DNA of 6,748 bases from Puniceicoccales bacterium (GTDB lineage: Bacteria > Verrucomicrobiota > Verrucomicrobiia > Opitutales > JAIRLM01). Location: positions 1 through 6,748 of the forward strand of contig JAITSI010000010.1 of NCBI GenBank assembly GCA_031287845.1, in the 5' to 3' direction. Below, piece after piece: positions 1 to 6,257 of the stretch. The notes beneath the pieces are model-generated. The model saw only the letters and a list, made by a program, of their open reading frames with translations, was not told the origin of the DNA and made no database searches. The first letter of the stretch is position 1; every line of letters begins with the position of its first letter. The position numbers and the translations under genes were made by a program.

Positions 1-276
1 CCACGCGGTCCCACTATCTTTTTTTTCATCCCGGCCGGCGTTTTCATCCCAGCCAGTGTAGCGGAAGATGGCGAAGGCAAACAGGCCGATGAGGGCCGCG
101 CAGCCGCAGGCGAGAACCAGGGGCCAAAGAACGGCGATGGGAATGAGAGCGGTCGCAAAGAAGAGAACCACGGTCACCGCCACGGCGACCGTCGCCAGGG
201 CCGTGACGCCGAGCGAGGCGACCTGGCTGAACGTCCGAACGCCACCGCCCGTCACAATAGAAATTTCACCCGACAT
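1..276 (-). CDS. small membrane protein with double hydrophobic lobe, N-terminal part (runs off left edge)
   Basis: The minus strand is open from an ATG at 276-274 to base 1, giving 92 codons with the C-terminus outside the window. After a short polar start (MSGEISIVTGGG), residues about 23-71 are almost entirely hydrophobic. They form two lobes, roughly 23-45 and 47-71, hinged at Pro46 and Pro52, which suggests a membrane hairpin. A charged segment follows with a hexad repeat (GWDENA then GRDEKK). The function is not recognised. A GTG at 279-277 is an alternative start, and the Shine-Dalgarno match is weak for both. The gene points away from the peptidase gene at 410. Residue composition is convincingly membrane-like, whereas the plus-strand reading of the same bases is Arg/Ala/Thr-rich and looks like an antisense shadow. 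The bilobed hydrophobic region recalls chlamydial inclusion-membrane proteins in shape only. Confidence 0.68.
   Translation of the reverse strand, partial: MSGEISIVTGGGVRTFSQVASLGVTALATVAVAVTVVLFFATALIPIAVLWPLVLACGCAALIGLFAFAIFRYTGWDENAGRDEKKDSGTAW
23..58. repeat. 18-bp tandem repeat, two units, inside the membrane gene
   Basis: Bases 23-40 and 41-58 match at 15 of 18 positions. Read on the minus strand they encode the hexads GWDENA and GRDEKK. They adjoin an eight-T run (19-26), which is A8 in the coding strand. Confidence 0.6.
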
Positions 277-409
277 CACAGCACTCGTAGCAATACCTCG
301 GAAAAACGCAAGCCTCCCCTGCGATCCGCCAGCCCAATCGGCACCGCGGCCCACCGATCCCCCAGAAATCGGCTTGTGCGGGACATTTCCCCGCCTAGCA
401 TGCCCGGCG
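277..409. other. divergent intergenic spacer
   Basis: This 133-base spacer separates the minus-strand membrane gene from the plus-strand peptidase gene and should hold promoters for both. I see no strong -35/-10 pair. On the plus strand a poor candidate is TTGTGC (374-379), 16 bases, then TAGCAT (396-401). It would start transcription almost at the ATG at 410. A short interrupted inverted repeat, ATCGG (338-342) with CCGAT (355-359), lies in the middle and has no known role. Confidence 0.4.
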
Positions 410-2554
410 ATGGATTCCTGCCCGCCGCCCTACACATTCTTCTGTCCGGACCTGCCCATTCGCTGGGAACAGCTCACCCCGGACCGTCTGGCCGGGGACG
501 TTGCCCTCGCCCTGGAGCGCTCCCGGGAGAACCTGGAAGCCATCGCCGCGATCGATCCCGCCGATGCCACATTTTCCAGCGTTGTCCTTGCCCTGGAAGA
601 GGCAACCCGTCCCCTGGACACGGCCTGGTCCCGGGCGGAACACCTCAACGCCGTGGCCAACGGGGAAGAATTTCGGGCCGCCCACCGCCCGGTCCAGGAA
701 AAGGTGGTCCTGTTCTACGCCTCCATTCCCCTGGACGGGCGGCTCTGGGAGCTGGTGCGTGCGGTTTCCCGGCGCGGCGAGGAGCTGTCCCCCGTGGACC
801 GCCGCCTGCTGGAAAAGACGCTGCGGGACTTCGTCGACGGTGGCGCGGAGCTGGATCCGGCGGGAAAGGATCGGCTGCGGGAAATTCGCGGCCAGCTAGC
901 CCGGACAACGCAGAAATTTTCGGAAAACGTGCTCGATGCGCTGGATTTTTGGGAAAAATACGCCACCGGCGGGGAAGAGCTGGAGGGAATGCCGGAAACG
1001 GTGCTGACGGTGATGCGCTCCGATGCGGAGGCCCACGGCCACCCCGGCGAATGGCGGCTCAGCCTCCACGAGCCCATCCTCGTCCCCGCCCTGCGCTACC
1101 TGGAATCGGAGCCCCTGCGCCGGGAGCTCTGGGAGGCGTCCAGCCGCGTGGGCCAGGACGAGCCCTTCGCCAACGGCCCGCTGATCCAAAGCATTCTCCA
1201 GCTGCGCCGGGAGGAGGCCCAGCTGCTGGGCCATGCAAACTTCGCCGACCTTGTCCTGTCCCGGCGCATGGCCAGGTCCGGGGCCAATGCCCTGCAATTT
1301 ACCGAAAATTTACACCGGCGCATCGGGGAGGCCTTCCGCCGGGCCGTGGAACAGCTGGAACGGTTCCGTGCCCGCTCCCTGGGCCGGCCCGTGGAGCCAT
1401 TGGAACCCTGGGACGTCGCCTACTGGGAGGAAAGGATGGGCCGGGCCCAGCTGCACTTCGACGGCGAGGAGCTGCGCCCCTACCTGGAACTGGATGCGGT
1501 GCTGCGGGGGCTATTTGCCATCGCCCACCGGCTCTACGGGGTCCGCGCCGTGGAGAGGAAAACGGTGCCGGCGGGCGGGACAATTCCCGTCTGGCACGGC
1601 TCCGTGCGCTACTTTGAACTCTGGGATGGGGATGGGACCTCCCTGGGCAGCTTCTACCTGGACCTGCACCCGCGCACGGGAAAGCGCTCCGGCGCCTGGA
1701 TGGACGATGGCTTCGCCGCCGGCTACCGGGACCGGGAGGGGAACTGGCACCGGCCCATGGGAATCATTGCCGCCAACCTGACCCCACCCGGCGAGGACCG
1801 GCCATCCCTGCTGACCCACCGGGAGGTGGAGACCCTGTTCCACGAGTTTGGCCACCTGCTGCACCACCTCTTCGGCCGGGTGGAGCGGGAATCGCTGAAC
1901 GGGACCCGGGTTTTTTGGGATTTCGTAGAGCTGCCGTCGCAGTTTTTGGAAAATTGGACCTGGGAAAGGAAGGCTCTGGACCTGTTTGCCCGCCACTACC
2001 TGGACGCGGGACCCATTCCGGAGGAGCTGTTCCAGCGGCTCAGCGCCTCGCGCACCTTCCTGTCGGCCCTGGCCTTCATGCGCCAGCTGGGCCAGCAAAA
2101 AATGGACCTGGACCTGCACCTGTCCTACGACGGCTCGGACCTGGATGCCTTCGTGGACCGCTCCCTGGAGGGCTACCGCATGCCGCTCCGCACCAAGCCC
2201 CCCACAATCCTGCGCCGCTTTCTCCACCTCTTCGCCGATCCGGTCGGCTACGCCGCCGCCTACTACTCCTACAAGTGGGCCGAGGTCCTGGAGGCGGATG
2301 CCTTCGACTGCTTCCTCAGGCGGGGAATCTTTGACCGGGAGAGCGCCGGCCGCTTCCGCCGGGAAATTTTGGAAACGGGCAACGGCGCGGCGCCCGAGGA
2401 GCTTTTTCGCAATTTCCGGGGCCGGGACCCCAAACTGGAACCCCTGCTGCGCCGGGAGCGGCTGCTGGAAACGCAAGGCGGCCGCCCCAAGGCGGCCGAC
2501 CGGCAACTGAAAGCGAAGCGGTCCGGCAAAAAACCCGACAGACTTCCCCGTTGA
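410..2554 (+). CDS. M3-family zinc oligopeptidase (thimet oligopeptidase / oligopeptidase A / Dcp type)
   Basis: This is a 714-residue cytoplasmic metallopeptidase that cleaves short peptides, the sort left by protein turnover and processed signal peptides. The zinc site is visible: HEFGH at residues 478-482 supplies two histidines and the catalytic glutamate. The third ligand is Glu507 in DFVELPSQ, 25 residues after the second histidine, as in thimet oligopeptidase. GYAAAYYSYKWAEV (613-626) matches the family's tyrosine-rich substrate-binding region. The N-terminal part is the long helical domain usual for M3A enzymes. No signal peptide is present. Length is slightly above the ~680 residues of E. 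coli PrlC and Dcp, owing to a basic C-terminal tail. The frame stays open upstream to 68, but that stretch lies opposite the gene at 1-276, so I start at ATG 410; TTG 374 is an alternative. There is no clear ribosome site. It is first in a likely operon with mpl. Whether it is closer to PrlC or Dcp cannot be told from motifs alone. Confidence 0.93.
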   Translation: MDSCPPPYTFFCPDLPIRWEQLTPDRLAGDVALALERSRENLEAIAAIDPADATFSSVVLALEEATRPLDTAWSRAEHLNAVANGEEFRAAHRPVQEKVVLFYASIPLDGRLWELVRAVSRRGEELSPVDRRLLEKTLRDFVDGGAELDPAGKDRLREIRGQLARTTQKFSENVLDALDFWEKYATGGEELEGMPETVLTVMRSDAEAHGHPGEWRLSLHEPILVPALRYLESEPLRRELWEASSRVGQDEPFANGPLIQSILQLRREEAQLLGHANFADLVLSRRMARSGANALQFTENLHRRIGEAFRRAVEQLERFRARSLGRPVEPLEPWDVAYWEERMGRAQLHFDGEELRPYLELDAVLRGLFAIAHRLYGVRAVERKTVPAGGTIPVWHGSVRYFELWDGDGTSLGSFYLDLHPRTGKRSGAWMDDGFAAGYRDREGNWHRPMGIIAANLTPPGEDRPSLLTHREVETLFHEFGHLLHHLFGRVERESLNGTRVFWDFVELPSQFLENWTWERKALDLFARHYLDAGPIPEELFQRLSASRTFLSALAFMRQLGQQKMDLDLHLSYDGSDLDAFVDRSLEGYRMPLRTKPPTILRRFLHLFADPVGYAAAYYSYKWAEVLEADAFDCFLRRGIFDRESAGRFRREILETGNGAAPEELFRNFRGRDPKLEPLLRRERLLETQGGRPKAADRQLKAKRSGKKPDRLPR

Positions 2555-2591
2555 GACGGTTGATTTTTCCATTCGTTCAAAAAATTTTGGC

Positions 2592-2596
2592 AAGGG
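2592..2596 (+). promoter_or_regulatory. ribosome binding site of mpl
   Basis: AAGGG lies four bases before the ATG at 2601. It is a modest but acceptable Shine-Dalgarno match and supports this start. The rest of the 46-base gap after the peptidase stop (2555-2591) is AT-rich with no hairpin, which suggests read-through from the peptidase gene. Confidence 0.5.
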
Positions 2597-2600
2597 CGCG

Positions 2601-4016
2601 ATGAAAATTTATTTCATGGGCATCGGCGGCGTGGGCATGGGCAATGCGGCCATCCTCGCCCGGCAGCGGGGCCATGCGGTGGCCGGCAGCGACGGCAAGC
2701 TCTATCCCCCCATGGACGGCCTGCTCCGGCGCAGCGGCATCGAGCCGTGGGAGGGGTCGGACGTGGCACGGCTGGAAGCGTTTGCCCCCGATCTGGCCGT
2801 GGTGGGCAACGCCATCGCCCGCGGGGTCCCGGAGATGGAGTGGCTGCTCAACACCCGCCGCTTTCCCTTTCTCTCCCTGCCGGACTTTCTCTTTCGCCAT
2901 TTTTTAGCCAATCGGCACCGCATCGTCGTGGCGGGCACCCACGGCAAGACCACCACCAGCGCCTGCGCGGCATTCTACCTGCGCCAGCTGGGCATCGACG
3001 CCGGCTACCTCATCGGCGGTGCTCCCATCGGCTTCCCGGCCGGTGCCTCCGGCGGTGACCCGGCCGCGCCCTTCGTAATAGAGGGGGATGAGTACGACTG
3101 CGCCTTCTTCGACAAGCGGAGCAAGTTCGTGCACTACGCGCCGGACACCTTGATAATCAACAAGATCGACTTCGACCACGCCGACATTTTCCGTGACCTG
3201 GCCGACGTGCAGCGCACATTTTCCCACCTGCTGCGCACCGTCCCGGGCCGGGGCCGGGTATTTCTCAACGGCGATGACCCCAACGCGGAGGCGCTCCTGC
3301 CCTGTCCCTGGACCGAAATTGCCCGGGTCGGCCTGGCCCCGCACTGCGACTTTCGCCTGCACAACTTCGCCATGGACGGCCTGGGAAGCCACTGGGAGGT
3401 GGACCACGGCGGCGGGACCCTCTCCCTCGAGAGCGAACTTTTGGGGGAATTCAATGCCCGCAACGTCACCATGGCGGTGCTGGCCGTCCACGCCGCCCTC
3501 GCCACCCCCCTGCCGGAGCGGGTGGACCTGCGCGCGTTCCAGGGGGTGCACCGGCGCCAGGAAAAGCTGCGGGAAACGGAAAATTGGGTCGTCTACGAAG
3601 ACTTTGGCCATCATCCGCGGGCCGTCGGGGAAGTCCTGCAAACCCTGCGCCTGCACCACGGGGACTGCGAGCTCACGGCCTGCTTCGAACCGGCCACCAA
3701 CACCTCCATGCGCCGTGTCCTGCAGCGGGAATTTTCCCAGGCCTTCACCCTCTGCGACCGCTGCCTGCTCGGCGTGCCGCGGAAGGTCTTGGCCATTCCC
3801 GAGGCGGAGCGCCTCTCCCAGGACGAGATGGTTCAATTTCTCCGCGCGGCCGGCGTCGACGCCCACTGCTTTTCCGACAATGCCCTGCTCCAGCTCCACC
3901 TGCTGGAGGTCCTGTCCCGGCCGGCGGATCGGCGGCGCGTCGTTGTGCTGTTTTCCAACGGCGCCTTTCCCGGAGTGCTCTCCGCCTGGAGGGACGATGC
4001 GGCGAACGGGTCCTAG
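2601..4016 (+). CDS. mpl: UDP-N-acetylmuramate:L-alanyl-gamma-D-glutamyl-meso-diaminopimelate ligase
   Basis: Mpl is a cytoplasmic Mur ligase that uses ATP to join murein tripeptide recovered from wall turnover to UDP-MurNAc, bypassing MurC, MurD and MurE. The 471-residue protein (E. coli Mpl is about 457) shows the three Mur domains in order. The N-terminal nucleotide-binding domain begins with GIGGVGMGN at 7-15. The central ATPase has the P-loop GTHGKTT at 112-118. The C-terminal domain carries YEDFGHHPRAV at 332-342. EGDEYDCAFFDKRSKFVHY at 161-179 is the acidic and substrate-lid region in the form typical of Mpl rather than MurC. NGAFPG near residue 453 matches the end of Mpl proteins. It sits 46 bases after the peptidase gene, and its last 20 bases overlap the acyltransferase gene, so the two are probably translationally coupled. 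No key residue appears to be missing. Confidence 0.95.
   Translation: MKIYFMGIGGVGMGNAAILARQRGHAVAGSDGKLYPPMDGLLRRSGIEPWEGSDVARLEAFAPDLAVVGNAIARGVPEMEWLLNTRRFPFLSLPDFLFRHFLANRHRIVVAGTHGKTTTSACAAFYLRQLGIDAGYLIGGAPIGFPAGASGGDPAAPFVIEGDEYDCAFFDKRSKFVHYAPDTLIINKIDFDHADIFRDLADVQRTFSHLLRTVPGRGRVFLNGDDPNAEALLPCPWTEIARVGLAPHCDFRLHNFAMDGLGSHWEVDHGGGTLSLESELLGEFNARNVTMAVLAVHAALATPLPERVDLRAFQGVHRRQEKLRETENWVVYEDFGHHPRAVGEVLQTLRLHHGDCELTACFEPATNTSMRRVLQREFSQAFTLCDRCLLGVPRKVLAIPEAERLSQDEMVQFLRAAGVDAHCFSDNALLQLHLLEVLSRPADRRRVVVLFSNGAFPGVLSAWRDDAANGS
3988..3993 (+). promoter_or_regulatory. ribosome binding site inside the mpl 3' end, for the acyltransferase gene
   Basis: GGAGGG lies three bases before the ATG at 3997. 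It is the best Shine-Dalgarno sequence in the window. It fixes the start of the acyltransferase gene inside mpl and excludes the long out-of-frame extension that stays open upstream to 3193. Confidence 0.7.
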
Positions 4017-4656
4017 GACCGGCCCCCTATCCCGGGGCAAGCGGCTCCTGCTGTGGCTGTTACTTCCGATCCTACGGCTCTGGTGGCGCACCCTGCGGAT
4101 CCAGCTCTCCCCGGGCCTGCTTCCCCTAGCCGCCCGCTCCGGGCCCCTGATCTGGGCATTCTGGCACCGCAACCTCTTCCTGGCCGGCTATCTGCGCCGC
4201 CTGCTCCGCCGCGAAGTCCCGGTCTGGGCCCTGGTGAGCGCGTCCGGGGACGGCGAGTGGCTGGCGGAGCTTCTCCAGCGCCTGGCCGTCGGGGCAATCC
4301 GCGGATCCAGCAGCCGGGGGGGCGGTGCCGCCTACGCCGCGGCCCTGGAAAAACTAGCCCTCGGCGAGGACATTGCCGTCACCCCGGACGGGCCAAGGGG
4401 CCCGGCCCTCCACTGCAAGCCGGGCGTGGTCCAGCTGGCCCTGGCCGCCGCGGTTCCCATCGTTGCCCTGCGCCTGCACTTTTCCCGCGCCATCCGGCTC
4501 CATTCCTGGGACCGTTTCCAAATCCCGCTGCCCTTTTCCCGGATCACGGTCGAGGGCCAGCCCATTTTGCCGGAAACCCTGGCCGGCCTTGGCGAGCGGG
4601 AGGCTCTGTGCCGACACTTGGACGAAGCCCTCGGTTCTACTTCTTCTCTACTTTGA
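3997..4656 (+). CDS. DUF374 lysophospholipid acyltransferase family protein
   Basis: This is a 219-residue, probably inner-membrane-associated acyltransferase that would transfer a fatty acyl chain to a lysolipid or lipid A-like acceptor. The exact acceptor is unknown for DUF374 proteins. A basic N-terminus (MRRTGPRTG) precedes one hydrophobic segment at about 17-30, which would anchor the protein. WHR at 56-58 occupies the place of the family's catalytic histidine motif. SASGDGEW (81-88) and RGSSSRGG (102-109) follow, then the DUF374 hallmark TPDGPRGP (129-136) with KPG (141-143) and a hydrophobic strand ending in PIVAL. The start is set by GGAGGG at 3988 and overlaps the mpl stop by 20 bases, so coupled translation is likely. 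The 3' end overlaps the converging minus-strand gene by 20 bases. It could serve envelope lipid assembly alongside wall recycling, which is inference from the neighbourhood. Confidence 0.9.
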   Translation: MRRTGPRTGPLSRGKRLLLWLLLPILRLWWRTLRIQLSPGLLPLAARSGPLIWAFWHRNLFLAGYLRRLLRREVPVWALVSASGDGEWLAELLQRLAVGAIRGSSSRGGGAAYAAALEKLALGEDIAVTPDGPRGPALHCKPGVVQLALAAAVPIVALRLHFSRAIRLHSWDRFQIPLPFSRITVEGQPILPETLAGLGEREALCRHLDEALGSTSSLL

Positions 4657-5743
4657 GTGCTTCCATGGCCGCAGCGGCGGCTTTTTGCGCATTTTCCTCT
4701 ATTTCCCGCAGCAATTGGAGCCATTTCGTTTGTTTGCTTCCATCCATTAGCTTTATTAGCGGCCATAGCACTTTCTCCAGGCTCAATTTCCCTTCCTCGG
4801 CGGTGCCCGCTGCGTCATCCTTCTCCGACATCGCGCCTTGCTTGCCCTGTCCGTCGGATTGCGCGACATTTTGGGAATTCTCCGCTTCTTGCACCTCCGT
4901 CTTTTGCGCGAAAAAATCCGGATCCAGGTCATTAACCGCCATGCCCTTTCCCGCATGCTCAATTAGATCAAATAGTTTATCTCGAATGATGTTGGATATT
5001 TTTGCCTGTTCCACAATTTTTCCCAATAGACTAAAACTTCTCGCCACGAGCACATCTCGACATGTCTTGGGCGTCAATTTTACTTGTAGCAAATCCAGCA
5101 TCGCATTGGAAAAAATACTATTGCGATTCTCCCGAAATAGGAATTCATAGAAGAATTGCCCTAAAGTGTTGCTGTTGATAACAAAACTGGCAAATTGGAA
5201 CTCATCAAAACAATATAATACCTGGTGAATGGCCGTCCGCACAGATTGGTTATCGCAATCGACTGCCGCAAACAGCAGAGCATACTCATTCTTTCCAAAT
5301 ACAAAAGCACCCTCCGTTTCAACGTTCGATTGGGTAACACCGGCTGGAAGTTTATTCTCACGCTCCAATTGTTCAAAAATCATGGTGAGATTTTCGCGCA
5401 GATTTTCTTTCACGCCTGCATCGGAAATTTCGATTACGGTGAGCTTTGTCTTTTTGTGTTCAACGGAATTTTTACCATTCCCGCCCTTCAGCTTTGAAGT
5501 CCACAGCGCTTTCAGAAAGGCCAGTGGCAGTCGAAAGGTAACGAACGCGGTAATTCCACAGCGGAAGGAATTTTGGGAATCTAGGCAGAGTGCGGGGGGC
5601 AGGATTAGCAGAAGCGCCAGCAGGCGCAGGGGCAGGAGGGGCAGGGTCACCACCAGGTAGAGAACGGTCAATCCGCTCGCAACGATCCGCAAAGGAATTG
5701 GCCGGGAGCAGGAAGTGCCGAGAGATCGAATCGTTTCCAGCAT
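4637..5743 (-). CDS. unrecognised membrane-anchored protein with charged C-terminal domain
   Basis: The product is 368 residues from ATG 5743, or 390 from GTG 5809. I prefer the ATG because AAAGGA (5755-5760) lies 11 bases before it, though that spacing is long. I do not recognise the family. Residues 20-55 are strongly hydrophobic with repeated prolines (TLPLLPLRLL), possibly a hairpin, and a weaker hydrophobic stretch covers 63-80. Residues about 98-268 form a mixed alpha/beta-like domain with no motif I can name. Residues 278-318 are polar, Glu/Gln/Ser-rich and probably disordered. Residues 319-368 look like an amphipathic helix or coiled coil with an alanine run. Base composition is mosaic: 42 of 60 bases are G+C over 5581-5640 (hydrophobic region), but only 21, 22 and 18 of 60 over 4981-5040, 5101-5160 and 5161-5220. 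That suggests transferred or rapidly evolving sequence. It converges on the acyltransferase gene. Confidence 0.75.
   Translation of the reverse strand: MLETIRSLGTSCSRPIPLRIVASGLTVLYLVVTLPLLPLRLLALLLILPPALCLDSQNSFRCGITAFVTFRLPLAFLKALWTSKLKGGNGKNSVEHKKTKLTVIEISDAGVKENLRENLTMIFEQLERENKLPAGVTQSNVETEGAFVFGKNEYALLFAAVDCDNQSVRTAIHQVLYCFDEFQFASFVINSNTLGQFFYEFLFRENRNSIFSNAMLDLLQVKLTPKTCRDVLVARSFSLLGKIVEQAKISNIIRDKLFDLIEHAGKGMAVNDLDPDFFAQKTEVQEAENSQNVAQSDGQGKQGAMSEKDDAAGTAEEGKLSLEKVLWPLIKLMDGSKQTKWLQLLREIEENAQKAAAAAMEALKVEKK
4668..4686 (+). terminator. candidate intrinsic terminator of the peptidase-mpl-acyltransferase unit
   Basis: GCCGC (4668-4672), loop AGCG, GCGGC (4677-4681), then TTTTT (4682-4686). 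The hairpin starts 12 bases after the acyltransferase stop at 4654-4656. It has the arrangement of a Rho-independent terminator, though the stem is only five G:C pairs and the T run is short. It lies inside the converging gene, where the complementary bases encode its alanine run (residues about 353-359). Confidence 0.5.
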
Positions 5744-5762
5744 GGCCAGCGCTATCCTTTCG

Positions 5763-5791
5763 AAGATTGGCGTTAGAAGGGAAAATGTCAA
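5763..5791 (-). promoter_or_regulatory. candidate sigma-70 type promoter for the minus-strand gene
   Basis: On the minus strand a perfect TTGACA -35 box (5791-5786) is followed by a 17-base spacer and AATCTT (5768-5763), a 3-of-6 match to TATAAT. Transcription would begin near 5756. That fits the ATG at 5743 better than the GTG at 5809, but would cut close to the proposed ribosome site. The -10 box is weak. Confidence 0.3.
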
Positions 5792-5839
5792 ATAAAATTC
5801 CCATCGCACATCCCCGGAACCGGCGGACCTGGCCTAGGG

Positions 5840-5992
5840 TCAGAACTCGTAAAGCCACACTCCACCTCCACCTGGAATAGTGACCGATACGGTCCTGTTG
5901 TGCAGGAACTTGACTTCTTGAGGGAAGGGGCGTTCACGGGCGCTGCCCGGCGGAGCGGGCAGTGCCGCGGGCCGGCCCTGATAGAGAAAGAG
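5840..5992 (-). pseudogene. possible 3' remnant of a broken gene reading into the repeat
   Basis: On the minus strand a frame is open from a stop at 5995-5993 down to a TGA at 5842-5840. Its last residues include RPFPQEVKFLHN and then RTVSVTIPGGGGVWLYEF before the stop. This ending looks like the final beta-strands of an extracellular or carbohydrate-active enzyme, judged by pattern only. No start codon or body of a gene is present: the upstream half lies in the 504-bp repeat, and only the final segment (5842 to about 5890) is unique in the window. It may be the end of a gene cut by the repeat, or a chance open frame. Confidence 0.25.
5937..5962. repeat. overlapping palindromes near the repeat start
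   Basis: CGGGC-GCT-GCCCG (5937-5949) overlaps an alternative stem, CTGCCC (5943-5948) pairing with GGGCAG (5957-5962). The two structures exclude each other. In copy 2 the missing C weakens both stems. Confidence 0.55.
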
Positions 5993-6131
5993 CTACGCGG
6001 GGCGACCTACGCGCTGCGATAGCAGAAGCATCGCCCAGCATCTCATTCTATCATCTCCTGGGGTTGGGCCGGCTCGCCAGCTTTGGATGGAACCGTCCCT
6101 AGCGCCCGTCCGGCCGGCGTCCCGAGCGAAG

Positions 6132-6147
6132 CGAGGGGGCCTCGAGG
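6132..6147. repeat. short palindrome CGAGG-GGG-CCTCG
   Basis: CGAGG (6132-6136), three G's, CCTCG (6140-6144), with the self-complementary CCTCGAGG at 6140-6147. It follows a GAGCGAAGCGAG motif. The same block recurs at 6648-6663 in copy 2. Confidence 0.5.
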
Positions 6148-6164
6148 ACCGGCCGGGCCCAAAT

Positions 6165-6179
6165 GGGGGCGTTGCCCCC
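6165..6179. repeat. perfect palindrome GGGGGC-GTT-GCCCCC
   Basis: A six-pair all-G:C stem with a three-base loop. It recurs exactly at 6681-6695 and in degraded form (GGGGGCGCTGTCCCC) at 6277-6291. It resembles repetitive extragenic palindromes. Confidence 0.65.
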
Positions 6180-6234
6180 AGCTCCGCTTCCCCCGATTAT
6201 CGATGCTACGGCACTCCGTGGGCGGGGGATTGGC

Positions 6235-6257
6235 AAAGGGGCGCGGCAGCCCCCTTT
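6235..6257. repeat. hairpin AAAGGGG ... CCCCTTT
   Basis: A seven-pair stem, AAAGGGG (6235-6241) with CCCCTTT (6251-6257), and a nine-base loop. It resembles a weak terminator in form but has no gene upstream of it on either strand within reach. Confidence 0.45.

Noticed and set aside
277..330. Minus-strand promoter TTGCGT-16-TACGAG before the gene at 276
   Set aside because: The -10 box matches only 3 of 6 positions and many equal matches exist nearby, so it is not listed as a feature.
68..409. N-terminal extension of the peptidase frame to an ATG at 68
   Set aside because: The added residues are Arg/Ala/Thr/Pro-rich with no family match, and lie antisense to a clear membrane-protein frame at 1-276; ATG 410 leaves a normal-sized M3 enzyme.
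1511..2593. 360-codon minus-strand open frame
   Set aside because: It lies wholly opposite the motif-bearing peptidase gene and is Gly/Val/Gln-rich low-complexity sequence, as expected of an antisense shadow in GC-rich DNA.
3193..3996. 268-codon upstream extension of the acyltransferase frame
   Set aside because: It overlaps the mpl coding region out of frame and reads as Ser/Pro/Ala/Arg-rich shadow; GGAGGG at 3988 with ATG 3997 is the proper start.
2601..4016. MurC instead of Mpl
   Set aside because: The EGDEYDCAFFDKRSKFVHY block and the C-terminal NGAFPG match Mpl rather than MurC, and no murB, murG or ftsW neighbour is present.
2904..4172. 422-codon minus-strand open frame
   Set aside because: It is antisense to mpl and the acyltransferase gene, both with conserved motifs, and its translation shows no domain.
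4590..4636. Terminator for the minus-strand gene beyond its stop at 4637
   Set aside because: No hairpin followed by a T run on the minus strand is visible in the bases just downstream.
5472..5858. 128-codon minus-strand frame starting at 5858
   Set aside because: It overlaps the hydrophobic start of the 4637-5743 gene in another frame and turns into Pro/Ala-rich sequence; no motif is visible.
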